The notes under the pieces are model-generated. The model worked only from the letters and a program-made list of their open reading frames with translations, was not told the DNA's origin and searched no databases. DNA of 64,000 nt from the NCBI GenBank assembly GCA_031381645.1, contig JANMYB010000044.1:30163-94162 (forward strand). Direction: 5' to 3'. Origin of the DNA: Methylotenera_A sp031381645. Its GTDB lineage: Bacteria; Pseudomonadota; Gammaproteobacteria; Burkholderiales; Methylophilaceae. How positions within the stretch are numbered: the stretch's first letter is position 1; every line of letters begins with the position of its first letter. Of this stretch, positions 43,097-51,487 are shown piece by piece. Made by a program: the position numbers and the translations under genes.

Positions 43097-43639
43097 ATGG
43101 AAAGAACAACGATAGATTTATGGGTAGGAATTTTTGTGGCGCTAGGTGTGGCAGCCTTGCTGGGTTTGGCCATGAAGGTGGGCAACTTAACCACCAGTAA
43201 TATTGGCCCAACTTATACAGTAACCGCTAACTTTGAAAATATCGGTGGTTTAAAACCGCGCGCACCAGTAAAAAGTGCAGGCGTCGTGGTAGGTCGTGTC
43301 AGCGATATCATATTTGACCCTGCAACTTTTGAGGCAGTGGTGAGTCTGAATATCGATAAACGTTATAATTTTCCTAAAGACACGTTTGCCAATATTTATA
43401 CGGCAGGTTTACTGGGCGAGCAATACATTGGACTAGAAGCTGGCGGCGATGAAGTAGTGTTAAAAAGTGGTGATAAAATTACGCAAACGCAAGATGCTGT
43501 AGTTCTAGAAAAAATGATTAGCCAATTTTTGTATAATAAAGCGTCAGAAGCACCAAAAGAAGAAGTGCCAGCCGCATCAACCAAAACAGATGATGATGCG
43601 TTAGGTTCAAATCCATTGGATGACATCACTAAACCTTAG
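43097..43639 (+). CDS. mlaD: Outer-membrane lipid asymmetry protein MlaD (MCE domain)
   Basis: An MCE-domain protein of about 180 residues: one N-terminal membrane helix (LWVGIFVALGVAALLGLAMKV) and one MCE domain (GPTYTVTANFENIGGLKPRAPVKSAGVVVGRV...). It forms a hexameric ring on MlaFE. I place the start at ATG 43097 (MERTTIDLWVG), which has a GGGAG site 8 bases upstream; the frame stays open to a GTG at 43082. The C-terminus after 140 is a variable Glu/Pro/Ala tail. Confidence 0.92.
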   Translation: MERTTIDLWVGIFVALGVAALLGLAMKVGNLTTSNIGPTYTVTANFENIGGLKPRAPVKSAGVVVGRVSDIIFDPATFEAVVSLNIDKRYNFPKDTFANIYTAGLLGEQYIGLEAGGDEVVLKSGDKITQTQDAVVLEKMISQFLYNKASEAPKEEVPAASTKTDDDALGSNPLDDITKP

Positions 43640-43674
43640 TCGTCATTAATAATGCAATTAAAAAGGAATTAAAA

Positions 43675-44352
43675 ATGATGAAAAAATTATTAGTCGCATT
43701 AAGTTTGTTGTGCTTTAGCATCGCTAGCTTTGCGGCTGAAGGCCCTGCTGAGCTGGTAAAACGTACATCTGAAGACGTTTTGGCAACGGTTAAAAGTGAT
43801 AAAGACATTCAAGCGGGCGACCAAGAAAAAATATTTGCCTTGGCGGAAGAGAAAATTGTACCAAACTTTAATTTTGATAAAGTTTCGCGCATGGTATTGG
43901 GCAAAAATTGGACAAAAGCAACACCAGAACAAAAAACCGCTTTTCAAACTGAATTTCGTACATTGCTTATACGCACTTACGCAACTGCGCTAGCTAAATA
44001 CAGAAACCAAGTCATAGAATATAAGCCATTTCGCATGGTGAACGAATCTAATATTGCTTCTGTTAAAACGCAAATTATTCAACCAGGCGGTCAGCCAATC
44101 GCTGTGGATTACTCGCTTGAAAAACAGGCTGATACGTGGAAAGTATATGACATTGTGATTGAAGGCGTGAGCTTGGTGACCAATTACCGCGGCCAGTTTG
44201 CACAAGAAATTCGCCAAAATGGTATGGATAGTTTGATTAAAAAATTAACTGATAAAAATAAAGCATCGCAAGCCAAAATAGATCAAGCTAAGGCGGCGAA
44301 AGCCAAAGCAGCGCAAGAGAACGCAAGTGCTTCAAACCATACTAGCCCATAA
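43675..44352 (+). CDS. mlaC: Periplasmic phospholipid-binding protein MlaC
   Basis: A 225-residue protein with a signal peptide (about 1-22, LLCFSIASFAAEG) and the MlaC/Tol2 domain: KIVPNFNFDKVSRMVLGKNW, FQTEFRTLLIRTYATALAKY, and KVYDIVIEGVSLVTNYRGQFAQEI. MlaC carries phospholipid between the outer-membrane MlaA complex and MlaFEDB. The last 30 residues form a Lys/Ala/Gln-rich tail (KASQAKIDQAKAAKAKAAQ) that is longer than in E. coli. It sits between mlaD and mlaB in the operon. Confidence 0.93.
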   Translation: MMKKLLVALSLLCFSIASFAAEGPAELVKRTSEDVLATVKSDKDIQAGDQEKIFALAEEKIVPNFNFDKVSRMVLGKNWTKATPEQKTAFQTEFRTLLIRTYATALAKYRNQVIEYKPFRMVNESNIASVKTQIIQPGGQPIAVDYSLEKQADTWKVYDIVIEGVSLVTNYRGQFAQEIRQNGMDSLIKKLTDKNKASQAKIDQAKAAKAKAAQENASASNHTSP

Positions 44353-44361
44353 AACCAACCC

Positions 44362-44646
44362 ATGACACACATTACGCAAATTGATCATCGCTGGGAAGTG
44401 AGTGGAGATGTGCTGATTGGCACAGTATCTGAGATGCTGATTACAAGCAAGGTCTTGCCAATGACAAGCGACACAGTGATTGATTTTGCTAAAGTGGACG
44501 ATATTGACACCTCGACCATCAGTTTGATTTTAGAGTGGAAACGCCGCGCACAACAAGAGAATCAGCAGTTAAAGTTTGTGAATTTACCTGCAAATTTAAC
44601 CAGTTTGACGCAACTTTACGGCGTGCACGAATTAATTAACGCTTAA
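44362..44646 (+). CDS. mlaB: STAS-domain protein MlaB
   Basis: A 94-residue STAS-domain protein, the cytoplasmic MlaB subunit that stabilises MlaF. The sequence follows the STAS fold, with DTVIDFAKVDDIDTSTISLILEWKRRAQ in the position of the usual VDS/T loop and LKFVNLPANLTSLTQLYGV after it. It closes the mla operon 9 bases after mlaC and is followed by a terminator. Confidence 0.87.
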   Translation: MTHITQIDHRWEVSGDVLIGTVSEMLITSKVLPMTSDTVIDFAKVDDIDTSTISLILEWKRRAQQENQQLKFVNLPANLTSLTQLYGVHELINA

Positions 44647-44682
44647 TTTAACTAGAGCATCAGGCGTTTAAATTTTCGAGCT

Positions 44683-44713
44683 AAGCCCCATCTGTAAGGT
44701 GGGGCTTTGTTTT
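44683..44713 (+). terminator. Terminator of the mla operon
   Basis: AAGCCCCA and TGGGGCTT pair around a nine-base loop and are followed by TGTTTTT. It lies 37 bases after mlaB and separates it from the ABC-2 exporter genes. Confidence 0.85.
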
Positions 44714-44771
44714 TAGCCTAGTTATTATTTTAGTTTTATCTTATGTTAAACATAGTTTTTAGAATATTTAG

Positions 44772-45674
44772 ATGACACCAGCCATAAAAATACAGCAAGT
44801 CCACAAGCGTTTTGGCGATTTGCATGCACTAAAAGGCATCGATTTAACGATTGAACAAGGCGAGTTTTTTGCGTTGCTTGGTCCCAACGGCGCGGGCAAA
44901 TCCACGCTCATTAACATCATGGCGGGTTTGCTAAAACCTACGCAAGGTAAAATTTCGGTGATGGGGCACGACACGGTCAATGATTACCAAGCTGCGCGCA
45001 TGGCGCTAGGCGTTGTGCCACAAGAGCTGGTGTTCGATCCGTTTTTTAACGTGCGTGAAATGCTGCGTTTTCAGGCGGGTTATTTTGGACGTGGTAGCGA
45101 GAATGATGCTTGGGTGGACGAAGTCATTGAAAGTTTAGACTTAACTGACAAAGCCCATACCAACATGCGCAAACTTTCTGGCGGTATGAAGCGTCGTGCT
45201 TTAATTGCACAAGCATTAGCGCACAAGCCACCTGTGATTGTGTTGGATGAGCCCACCGCTGGGGTGGATGTTGAGTTGCGGCAGGTGTTGTGGACTTTTA
45301 TTAAAAAGTTGAATGCCGAAGGCCACACCATTATTTTGACTACGCATTATCTCGAAGAAGCCGAAACTTTGTGCGAACGTGTGGCGATGATGAAAAATGG
45401 TGAAATTGTTGCGTTAGACACCACTGCCAACTTATTGGCGAATCTTGCGGGCAAAAATTTGCGCTTAAAAATTGGCAAGGCCGCGTTGCCAACGGCATTA
45501 TTGCCACTATTAAAAAGTGGTGAAAATGGTGTTTATACGCTGGCGCTGACAGAGCTGAACCAAATGGAGTTCGCCCTGAGCGAGCTACGCAAAGCTAAAG
45601 TGAATATTGAAGATATGCAGTTGTTCGAAGCCGATTTGGAAGATGTATTTATGTCATTAGTAGGTGGAAAATGA
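44772..45674 (+). CDS. ABC-2 type exporter, ATP-binding protein (YadG-like)
   Basis: A 300-residue ABC ATPase. Walker A is LLGPNGAGKSTLINIMAGLL near 40, signature KLSGGMKRRALIAQALAH, Walker B PVIVLDEPTAGVDVELRQ and H-loop LTTHYLEEAE. The C-terminal 75 residues resemble the regulatory tails of YadG/NatA types. It is paired with the following permease (4-base overlap). This YadGH-like exporter has no assigned substrate; its recurring place beside the mla genes in betaproteobacteria suggests an envelope role, which is inference. Confidence 0.9.
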   Translation: MTPAIKIQQVHKRFGDLHALKGIDLTIEQGEFFALLGPNGAGKSTLINIMAGLLKPTQGKISVMGHDTVNDYQAARMALGVVPQELVFDPFFNVREMLRFQAGYFGRGSENDAWVDEVIESLDLTDKAHTNMRKLSGGMKRRALIAQALAHKPPVIVLDEPTAGVDVELRQVLWTFIKKLNAEGHTIILTTHYLEEAETLCERVAMMKNGEIVALDTTANLLANLAGKNLRLKIGKAALPTALLPLLKSGENGVYTLALTELNQMEFALSELRKAKVNIEDMQLFEADLEDVFMSLVGGK

Positions 45675-46471
45675 ATAAAATAGATCAGCCTGTAACCCTT
45701 ATAGATATTGGCTCATGGCGTGGCGCTTTTACGCTTTTTAAAAAGGAAATTTTGCGTTTTTGGCGCGTTGCTTTCCAAACTGTAGCGTCGCCCGTGCTCA
45801 CGGCACTATTGTATTTACTCATATTTTCGCACGTGCTGGAAGGCCGTGTAGAAGTGTATGACGGCGTTGGTTATACGCAATTCTTGATTCCTGGTCTTAT
45901 CATGATGTCGCTACTGCAAAATGCGTTTGCTAATAGCTCGTCCAGTCTCGTTCAATCAAAAGTCATGGGCAATATTATTTTTGTGTTGCTTACACCGCTG
46001 ACATATTTACAGTTTTTTAGCGCGTTTTTGGCCGCTGCCATCGTGCGTGGTTTAATGGTGGGTTTGGCGATTTATCTGGTTGCGCTTTGGTTTGTTGATT
46101 TGCCCCTTGTGCATCCTTTATGGATTTTTTCCTTCGCATTTTTGGGTAGCGCGCTACTTGGTACATTCGGCATCATTGCTGGCATCTGGGCCGATAAGTT
46201 TGATCAAATGGCGGCGTTTCAAAATTTTGTGATTATGCCGCTGACATTTTTATCGGGCGTGTTTTATTCTATTCATTCGCTGCCGCCGTTTTGGCAAACG
46301 GTATCAAAATTCAACCCATTTTTCTATATGATTGATGGGTTTAGATACGGATTTTTTGGCAAAGGTGATATTTCACCCTGGATTAGCATCAGCGTTGTTG
46401 CTGCATTTTTACTCGGGTTAGCATGGTTGGCGCTAAAAATGTTAAAATCTGGCTACAAATTGAGGGGCTAA
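45671..46471 (+). CDS. ABC-2 type exporter, permease (YadH-like)
   Basis: A 266-residue ABC-2 permease with about six helices, including VASPVLTALLYLLIFSHVL, FLIPGLIMMSLLQNAFANSSSSLVQSK, IIAGIWADKFDQMAAFQNFVIMPLTFLSGVFYSI and a final WISISVVAAFLLGLAWLALKML. The FLIPGL and PLTFLSG words are the family signatures. It forms an exporter with the preceding ATPase. The stop is followed 2 bases later by the ibaG start. Confidence 0.9.
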   Translation: MNKIDQPVTLIDIGSWRGAFTLFKKEILRFWRVAFQTVASPVLTALLYLLIFSHVLEGRVEVYDGVGYTQFLIPGLIMMSLLQNAFANSSSSLVQSKVMGNIIFVLLTPLTYLQFFSAFLAAAIVRGLMVGLAIYLVALWFVDLPLVHPLWIFSFAFLGSALLGTFGIIAGIWADKFDQMAAFQNFVIMPLTFLSGVFYSIHSLPPFWQTVSKFNPFFYMIDGFRYGFFGKGDISPWISISVVAAFLLGLAWLALKMLKSGYKLRG

Positions 46472-46473
46472 TT

Positions 46474-46719
46474 TTGTTATCAGCAGCGCAGCTAGAAAAT
46501 TACATCACGCAGAGCTTGGCTTGTGATTATATTAAAGTATTAGGCGATGATGGCGCTCATTTTGAGGCGATAATCGTCAGCTCAGCATTTGAAGGTAAGT
46601 CGATGGTACAACAGCATCAATTGGTCTATGGCGCGCTTGGCGATCGCATGCGTGCTGAGATTCACGCGCTAAGTATGAAAACTTACCCGCCGCAAAAATG
46701 GCAGGAATTAAATAAATAG
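46474..46719 (+). CDS. ibaG: BolA/IbaG-family protein
   Basis: An 81-residue BolA-family protein. I choose TTG at 46474 as the start (LLSAAQLENYITQSL), with a GAGGGG site about 7 bases upstream; the frame stays open further into the permease gene but that part is not BolA-like. The family core is CDYIKVLGDDGAHFEAIIVSSAFEGKSMVQQHQLVYGAL, with the conserved His. BolA proteins pair with monothiol glutaredoxins to bind an iron-sulfur cluster, and the next gene, 9 bases later, is exactly such a glutaredoxin. Confidence 0.88.
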   Translation: MLSAAQLENYITQSLACDYIKVLGDDGAHFEAIIVSSAFEGKSMVQQHQLVYGALGDRMRAEIHALSMKTYPPQKWQELNK

Positions 46720-46728
46720 GAAATCAAA

Positions 46729-47052
46729 ATGGATGCACAAGCAGCAATTAAACAAACAGTTACAACGAATGATGTTGTGCTTTATATGAAAGGCAACCCG
46801 AAGTTTCCACAATGTGGCTTTTCGAACATGGCGACTCAAATTTTGGATGCCTGCAACGCCAAATACGTGAGCGTGGACGTGTTGCAAGACCAAGAAATTC
46901 GTGAAGGCATCAAACAATATGCCAACTGGCCAACCATTCCGCAGCTTTATGTGCGTGGCGAATTTGTTGGTGGCAGCGACATTATGCGGGCGATGTATGA
47001 AAGCGGCGAGCTGCAAACTTTGCTTGCTTCTAGTCAAAAGTCTGGCGCATAA
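46729..47052 (+). CDS. grxD: Monothiol glutaredoxin, Grx4 type
   Basis: A 107-residue monothiol glutaredoxin. The CGFS active site is at residues 29-32 (KGNPKFPQCGFSNMATQIL), followed by WPTIPQLYVRGEFVGGSDIMRAMYESGEL, the glutathione and cluster-binding region. It probably transfers or stores [2Fe-2S] clusters together with the BolA-type protein encoded just upstream. It is followed 3 bases later by murA. Confidence 0.95.
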   Translation: MDAQAAIKQTVTTNDVVLYMKGNPKFPQCGFSNMATQILDACNAKYVSVDVLQDQEIREGIKQYANWPTIPQLYVRGEFVGGSDIMRAMYESGELQTLLASSQKSGA

Positions 47053-47055
47053 GTT

Positions 47056-48327
47056 TTGGATAAACTGATTATTCAAGGCGGTCAACGCTTAAACGGTGAA
47101 GTCATTGTTTCTGGTGCTAAAAACGCGGCATTGCCGATTTTGTGTGCTTCGTTATTGGCGGAAACGCCGCTTAATTTAAGCAGTGTCGCGGCATTAAAAG
47201 ATATTGATACGACGATAAAACTGCTCGATACCATGGGCGTAAAGATTACTCGCGATGCTGATAAAGTGAGTTTGGATGCTTCGGAAGTGCAATCGTTTGA
47301 GGCGACTTACGAAATGGTTAAAACCATGCGTGCATCTATTTTGGTGCTAGGTCCTTTATTAGCGCGCTTTGGAACTGCGCGCGTTTCCTTACCTGGAGGC
47401 TGTGCAATTGGTTCGCGACCTGTGGATTTGCACATCAAGGGTTTGCAAGCCATGGGCGCGGCGATACATATTACGCACGGTTACATTCAGGCCAGTACGC
47501 TGCATTTGCCCAATCGGCGCTTGCAGGGCGCACGTTATTATATGGATTTGGTCACCGTAACTGGCACAGAAAACTTAATGATGGCGGCGGCATTGGCTGA
47601 AGGAAAAACCGTATTGGAAAACGCGGCAAAGGAACCAGAAGTGGTGGATTTGGCAGAATGCTTAATTAAAATGGGCGCCAATATTACAGGTGTAGGTACG
47701 GATGTGATTAGCATTGTTGGAGTGGAAAAACTCAATGGTACTGATCATAATATCGTCTGTGACCGCATAGAGGCTGGTACTTACATGGTGGCGGCGGCGA
47801 TGGCGGGCGGTGAAGTGAAGCTCCATAATGCGCGAGCCGATTTGCTGGATGCAGTGATTGAAAAGCTGCGTGACGCGGGCGCTGAAGTAAGAGTAAGTAA
47901 AGTTGAAAACACGATCACTGTTAAAAGTAATGGAAAGTTAAAAGCGGTGAACATTCGCACGGCACCTCACCCTGCATTCCCCACTGACATGCAGGCACAG
48001 TTTATGGCATTGAATAGCGTGGCGGAAGGTGTAGCAAAAGTAACAGAAACAATTTTTGAAAACCGCTTTATGCACGTACAAGAAATGCAGCGCCTCGGCG
48101 CCGATATTAGCATTGACGGCAATACCGCTTTAGTAAAAGGCGTGGAATTTTTAGATGGTGCTACCGTGATGGCGACCGATTTGCGCGCCTCTGCAAGCCT
48201 TGTATTAGCTGGGCTAGTAGCGCGCGGTGAAACGGTGATTGAACGTATTTATCATTTGGATCGCGGCTATGAATATTTGGAAGAAAAATTAACGAAATTG
48301 GGCGCAAAAGTTAAACGCGCAAGCTAG
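47056..48327 (+). CDS. murA: UDP-N-acetylglucosamine 1-carboxyvinyltransferase
   Basis: MurA transfers enolpyruvate to UDP-GlcNAc, the first committed step of peptidoglycan synthesis. The 423-residue protein starts at TTG (MDKLIIQGGQRLNGEVIVSGAKNAALPILCASLL). The active-site cysteine, which fosfomycin alkylates, is Cys116 in SLPGGCAIGSRPVDLH, so the enzyme should be sensitive. It stands between grxD and hisG with gaps of 3 and 5 bases, the usual betaproteobacterial order linking wall and histidine genes. Confidence 0.97.
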   Translation: MDKLIIQGGQRLNGEVIVSGAKNAALPILCASLLAETPLNLSSVAALKDIDTTIKLLDTMGVKITRDADKVSLDASEVQSFEATYEMVKTMRASILVLGPLLARFGTARVSLPGGCAIGSRPVDLHIKGLQAMGAAIHITHGYIQASTLHLPNRRLQGARYYMDLVTVTGTENLMMAAALAEGKTVLENAAKEPEVVDLAECLIKMGANITGVGTDVISIVGVEKLNGTDHNIVCDRIEAGTYMVAAAMAGGEVKLHNARADLLDAVIEKLRDAGAEVRVSKVENTITVKSNGKLKAVNIRTAPHPAFPTDMQAQFMALNSVAEGVAKVTETIFENRFMHVQEMQRLGADISIDGNTALVKGVEFLDGATVMATDLRASASLVLAGLVARGETVIERIYHLDRGYEYLEEKLTKLGAKVKRAS

Positions 48328-48332
48328 AATAT

Positions 48333-48971
48333 ATGATTACGATTGCACTCTCAAAAGGCAGGATATTTGAAGAAACTACGCCATTATTGGCAGCGGCGGG
48401 CATTCGTGCGCAGGAAGACCCTGAGTCTTCACGTAAACTGATTATTGGTACAAATCGTGAAGACGTCCGCCTGATTATCGTACGCGCCACTGACGTGCCG
48501 ACTTATGTGCAATATGGCGCGGCTGATTTAGGCATAGCGGGCAAAGATGTGTTGGATGAACACGGTGGTGAAGGTTTGTATCAGCCGCTGGATTTGAATA
48601 TCGCCAAATGCAAAATGATGGTGGCGGTGCGCAAAGATTTTGATTACGAAGCATCGATTCGCCAAGGCGCGCGCTTAAAAGTGGTGACAAAATACGTGAA
48701 AGTTGCCCGCGAGCACTTTGCTGCTAAGGGTATGCATGTTGACTTGATTAAGCTATACGGCTCAATGGAGCTTGGCCCCTTGGTTGGCCTTGCGGATGCG
48801 ATTGTTGATTTGGTGAGCACCGGCGGCACGTTGCGCGCGAATAATCTCAAGGCCGTGGAAGAAATTGGCGACATTAGCTCACGTTTAATTGTGAATCAGG
48901 CCTCGTTAAAGCTGAATCGGGGCCAATTGCAACCGATTTTAGACGCGTTTGCATCTGCCATAAAAAAATGA
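48333..48971 (+). CDS. hisG: ATP phosphoribosyltransferase, short form
   Basis: The first enzyme of histidine synthesis, joining ATP and PRPP. At 212 residues it is the short form, which lacks the C-terminal regulatory domain and needs HisZ as partner; hisZ is not in this window. Motifs: ALSKGRIFEETTPLLAAAGI, GAADLGIAGKDVL, and the PRPP loop VDLVSTGGTLRANNL. It overlaps hisD by 4 bases. Confidence 0.96.
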   Translation: MITIALSKGRIFEETTPLLAAAGIRAQEDPESSRKLIIGTNREDVRLIIVRATDVPTYVQYGAADLGIAGKDVLDEHGGEGLYQPLDLNIAKCKMMVAVRKDFDYEASIRQGARLKVVTKYVKVAREHFAAKGMHVDLIKLYGSMELGPLVGLADAIVDLVSTGGTLRANNLKAVEEIGDISSRLIVNQASLKLNRGQLQPILDAFASAIKK

Positions 48972-50263
48972 ACATTCGTCGCTTATCCACTCAAGACATG
49001 TCATTTGCAGCAGGTTTAAAAGCCTTGCTGGCTTTTGAAACCGCGCAAGATGATTCTGTGGATATGGTTGTCGCGAATATTTTAAAAGATGTGAGCGCGC
49101 GTGGCGACGCGGCGGTGCTGGAATACACCAATCGTTTTGATAAAACCAGCGCGACGAATTTAGCTGATTTAGAAGTAAGTAAAGTTGAATTAAACGCTGC
49201 ATTAGATAGCCTGCAAGACAATACCAGTAAGGCTCTCAGGGCAGCTGCTGAAAGAGTAAAAAGCTACCACGAAAAACAACTGATGCAATCGTGGAGCTAC
49301 CAAGAAGCTGATGGCACGTTACTTGGCCAGCAAGTCACGGCTTTGGATAGAGTTGGGCTTTACGTGCCTGGCGGTAAAGCAGCGTATCCATCCAGCGTGC
49401 TGATGAACGCGATTCCTGCAAGAGTCGCGGGCGTGGGCGAGTTAATTATGGTGGTGCCAACGCCGAATGGCGAGAAAAATCAGCTAGTTTTGGCTGCTGC
49501 TGCGATTTCTGGCGTAGATCGCGTATTTTGTATAGGCGGCGCGCAAGCGGTGGGTGCGCTGGCCTATGGCACCGAGACCATTCCGCAGGTTGATAAAATC
49601 ACTGGTCCTGGCAACGCCTATGTAGCGGCTGCCAAGCGCCGTGTATTTGGCGTGGTGGGCATTGATATGGTCGCGGGACCTTCGGAAATTTTGGTGATTT
49701 GTGACGGCAAAACCGACCCCGATTGGATTGCCATGGATTTATTTTCTCAAGCAGAACACGACGAATTGGCGCAAGCGATTTTGCTCTCACCTAATGCAAT
49801 ATTTTTAGATGCGGTTGAAAAAAGCATGCAAAAGCTATTAGAAACTTTGCCACGCAAAGATATTGTGAATACTTCTATCACCAATCGCGGCGCGCTGATT
49901 CACGTGAAAAGTTTGGATGAAGCGGTTGAAATATGCAATTACATTGCCCCAGAACATTTGGAGTTATCGGTTGAAAATCCGCTTGAAATGAGCAAAAAAA
50001 TTAAACACGCGGGTGCGATTTTTATGGGTCGCGATACTTGCGAGGCTCTTGGCGATTACTGTGCAGGGCCAAATCACGTATTGCCGACTTCTCGCACAGC
50101 ACGGTTTTCTAGCCCACTGGGCGTTTACGATTTTCAAAAACGCACCAGCTTGATTATGGTATCACCAGAAGGCGCGAAGAAACTTGGCAAAATTGCTTCA
50201 ACGCTCGCAAATGGCGAAGGTTTGCAGGCGCATGCGAAGTCTGCCGAGTATCGCCTAAAGTAG
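48968..50263 (+). CDS. hisD: Histidinol dehydrogenase
   Basis: A 431-residue zinc enzyme that oxidises histidinol to histidine in two NAD+ steps. Recognisable words are LDRVGLYVPGGKAAYPSSV, IGGAQAVGALAYGT, DKITGPGNAYVAAAKRRVFG, SQAEHDELAQAILL and the late GPNHVLPTSRTARFSSPL. All usual zinc and catalytic histidine regions (AEHDE, APEHLEL, NHVLPT) are present. It is followed by hisC after 1 base. Confidence 0.96.
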   Translation: MNIRRLSTQDMSFAAGLKALLAFETAQDDSVDMVVANILKDVSARGDAAVLEYTNRFDKTSATNLADLEVSKVELNAALDSLQDNTSKALRAAAERVKSYHEKQLMQSWSYQEADGTLLGQQVTALDRVGLYVPGGKAAYPSSVLMNAIPARVAGVGELIMVVPTPNGEKNQLVLAAAAISGVDRVFCIGGAQAVGALAYGTETIPQVDKITGPGNAYVAAAKRRVFGVVGIDMVAGPSEILVICDGKTDPDWIAMDLFSQAEHDELAQAILLSPNAIFLDAVEKSMQKLLETLPRKDIVNTSITNRGALIHVKSLDEAVEICNYIAPEHLELSVENPLEMSKKIKHAGAIFMGRDTCEALGDYCAGPNHVLPTSRTARFSSPLGVYDFQKRTSLIMVSPEGAKKLGKIASTLANGEGLQAHAKSAEYRLK

Positions 50264-50264
50264 T

Positions 50265-51326
50265 ATGAGTAAATTTTGGAGCGATATTGTAAGTAGTTTG
50301 ACGCCCTACGTGCCAGGTGAGCAGCCAAAGATTCAAAACCTTGTTAAGCTCAACACGAATGAAAATCCCTATGGGCCTAGCGACCAAGTAATATGTGCCT
50401 TGCAGGCTGTTGCTAATGAAAGTTTGCGGCTTTATCCTGATCCGAATTCTGACAAGCTTAAAGCTTCGATTGCGGCGAATTACAGCTTGCAAGACAATCA
50501 AATCTTTGTCGGTAACGGCTCAGATGAGGTTTTGGCGCATGTATTTCAGGCGCTACTTAAACAGAGTCGACCGCTACTTTTTCCTGATATTACCTATAGC
50601 TTTTACCCTGTTTATTGCGGTTTGTATAACATTGAATTTGAGCAAATCTCGCTCAGTGATAATTTTGAGATTAACGTAGCAGACTACGATCGACCCAATG
50701 GCGGCATTATCTTTCCTAACCCGAATGCGCCGACTGGCGTGCCTTTGGCGCTTTCTGAGATTGAAAAATTACTGAAAATCAACACAGAATCTGTCGTTGT
50801 CATCGATGAAGCTTATGTAGATTTTGGAACTGAATCTGCGGTGAAATTGATTAATATTTATCCGAATTTATTGGTGACGCAAACACTTTCCAAAGCGCGC
50901 TCGCTAGCAGGGTTGCGTGTGGGTTATGCGCTGGGAAATAAAGACTTAATCGAAGCGCTGATTCGAGTGAAAGATAGTTTTAACTCCTACCCGATTGACC
51001 GTTTTGCGGAGGCTGGCGCGATTGCAGCGATGCAAGATAAAGCGTATTTTGAGCAAACGCGGCAAAAAGTAATGACCTCGAGATCAGCTCTGGTATTGGC
51101 TCTCAGGACGCTTGATTTTGAAGTGTTACCTTCTGGCGCCAATTTTATTTTTGCCAAACATAAAACGCGTGACGGCATAGAACTCACCGAAAAACTGCGT
51201 GAGAAAAACATCATCATTCGGCATTTTAAAAAGCCCGCGCGTATTGCGCCGTATTTGCGCATTACAATTGGCACGGATACGCAATCTAAAGCTCTAGTTG
51301 ATGCGCTCGTATTAATTTTGAAATAA
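50265..51326 (+). CDS. hisC: Histidinol-phosphate aminotransferase
   Basis: A 353-residue PLP-dependent fold-I aminotransferase converting imidazole acetol-phosphate to histidinol-phosphate. Typical words are VKLNTNENPYGPSDQV, FVGNGSDEVLAHVF, FPNPNAPTGVPL, VVIDEAYVDFG and the PLP-lysine segment VTQTLSKARSLAGLRVGYAL. It is the last gene of the first half of the his operon. About 160 bases later the hps gene interrupts the cluster before hisB. Confidence 0.95.
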   Translation: MSKFWSDIVSSLTPYVPGEQPKIQNLVKLNTNENPYGPSDQVICALQAVANESLRLYPDPNSDKLKASIAANYSLQDNQIFVGNGSDEVLAHVFQALLKQSRPLLFPDITYSFYPVYCGLYNIEFEQISLSDNFEINVADYDRPNGGIIFPNPNAPTGVPLALSEIEKLLKINTESVVVIDEAYVDFGTESAVKLINIYPNLLVTQTLSKARSLAGLRVGYALGNKDLIEALIRVKDSFNSYPIDRFAEAGAIAAMQDKAYFEQTRQKVMTSRSALVLALRTLDFEVLPSGANFIFAKHKTRDGIELTEKLREKNIIIRHFKKPARIAPYLRITIGTDTQSKALVDALVLILK

Positions 51327-51347
51327 TCATTAAAATTAACTAAAGTA

Positions 51348-51377
51348 TTGAAAAAAATCATCAATTGCGGTTATTAT
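51348..51377 (+). promoter_or_regulatory. Candidate sigma-70 promoter of hps
   Basis: TTGAAA (51348-51353) and TATTAT (51372-51377) are separated by 18 bases, giving a start near 51384 and a long leader. The -10 overlaps one arm of the outer inverted repeat described at 51365-51437. Confidence 0.55.
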
Positions 51378-51437
51378 GTGCGAACGTACAAAATATACTG
51401 ATTAATATTTTGTAAAAATTATTTAAATTAACCGCAA
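51365..51437. promoter_or_regulatory. Nested inverted repeats upstream of hps
   Basis: The outer pair TTGCGGTTA (51365-51373) and TAACCGCAA (51429-51437) is a perfect 9-base inverted repeat. Inside it TACAAAATAT (51387-51396) and ATATTTTGTA (51405-51414) form a perfect 10-base pair with an 8-base loop. The inner pair could be an operator or, if transcribed, a leader hairpin. No known riboswitch was recognised. Confidence 0.6.
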
Positions 51438-51487
51438 AATATTAAATTTTTAATCGAATACACAACGAGTTCGGAGGAGTAAGCACC

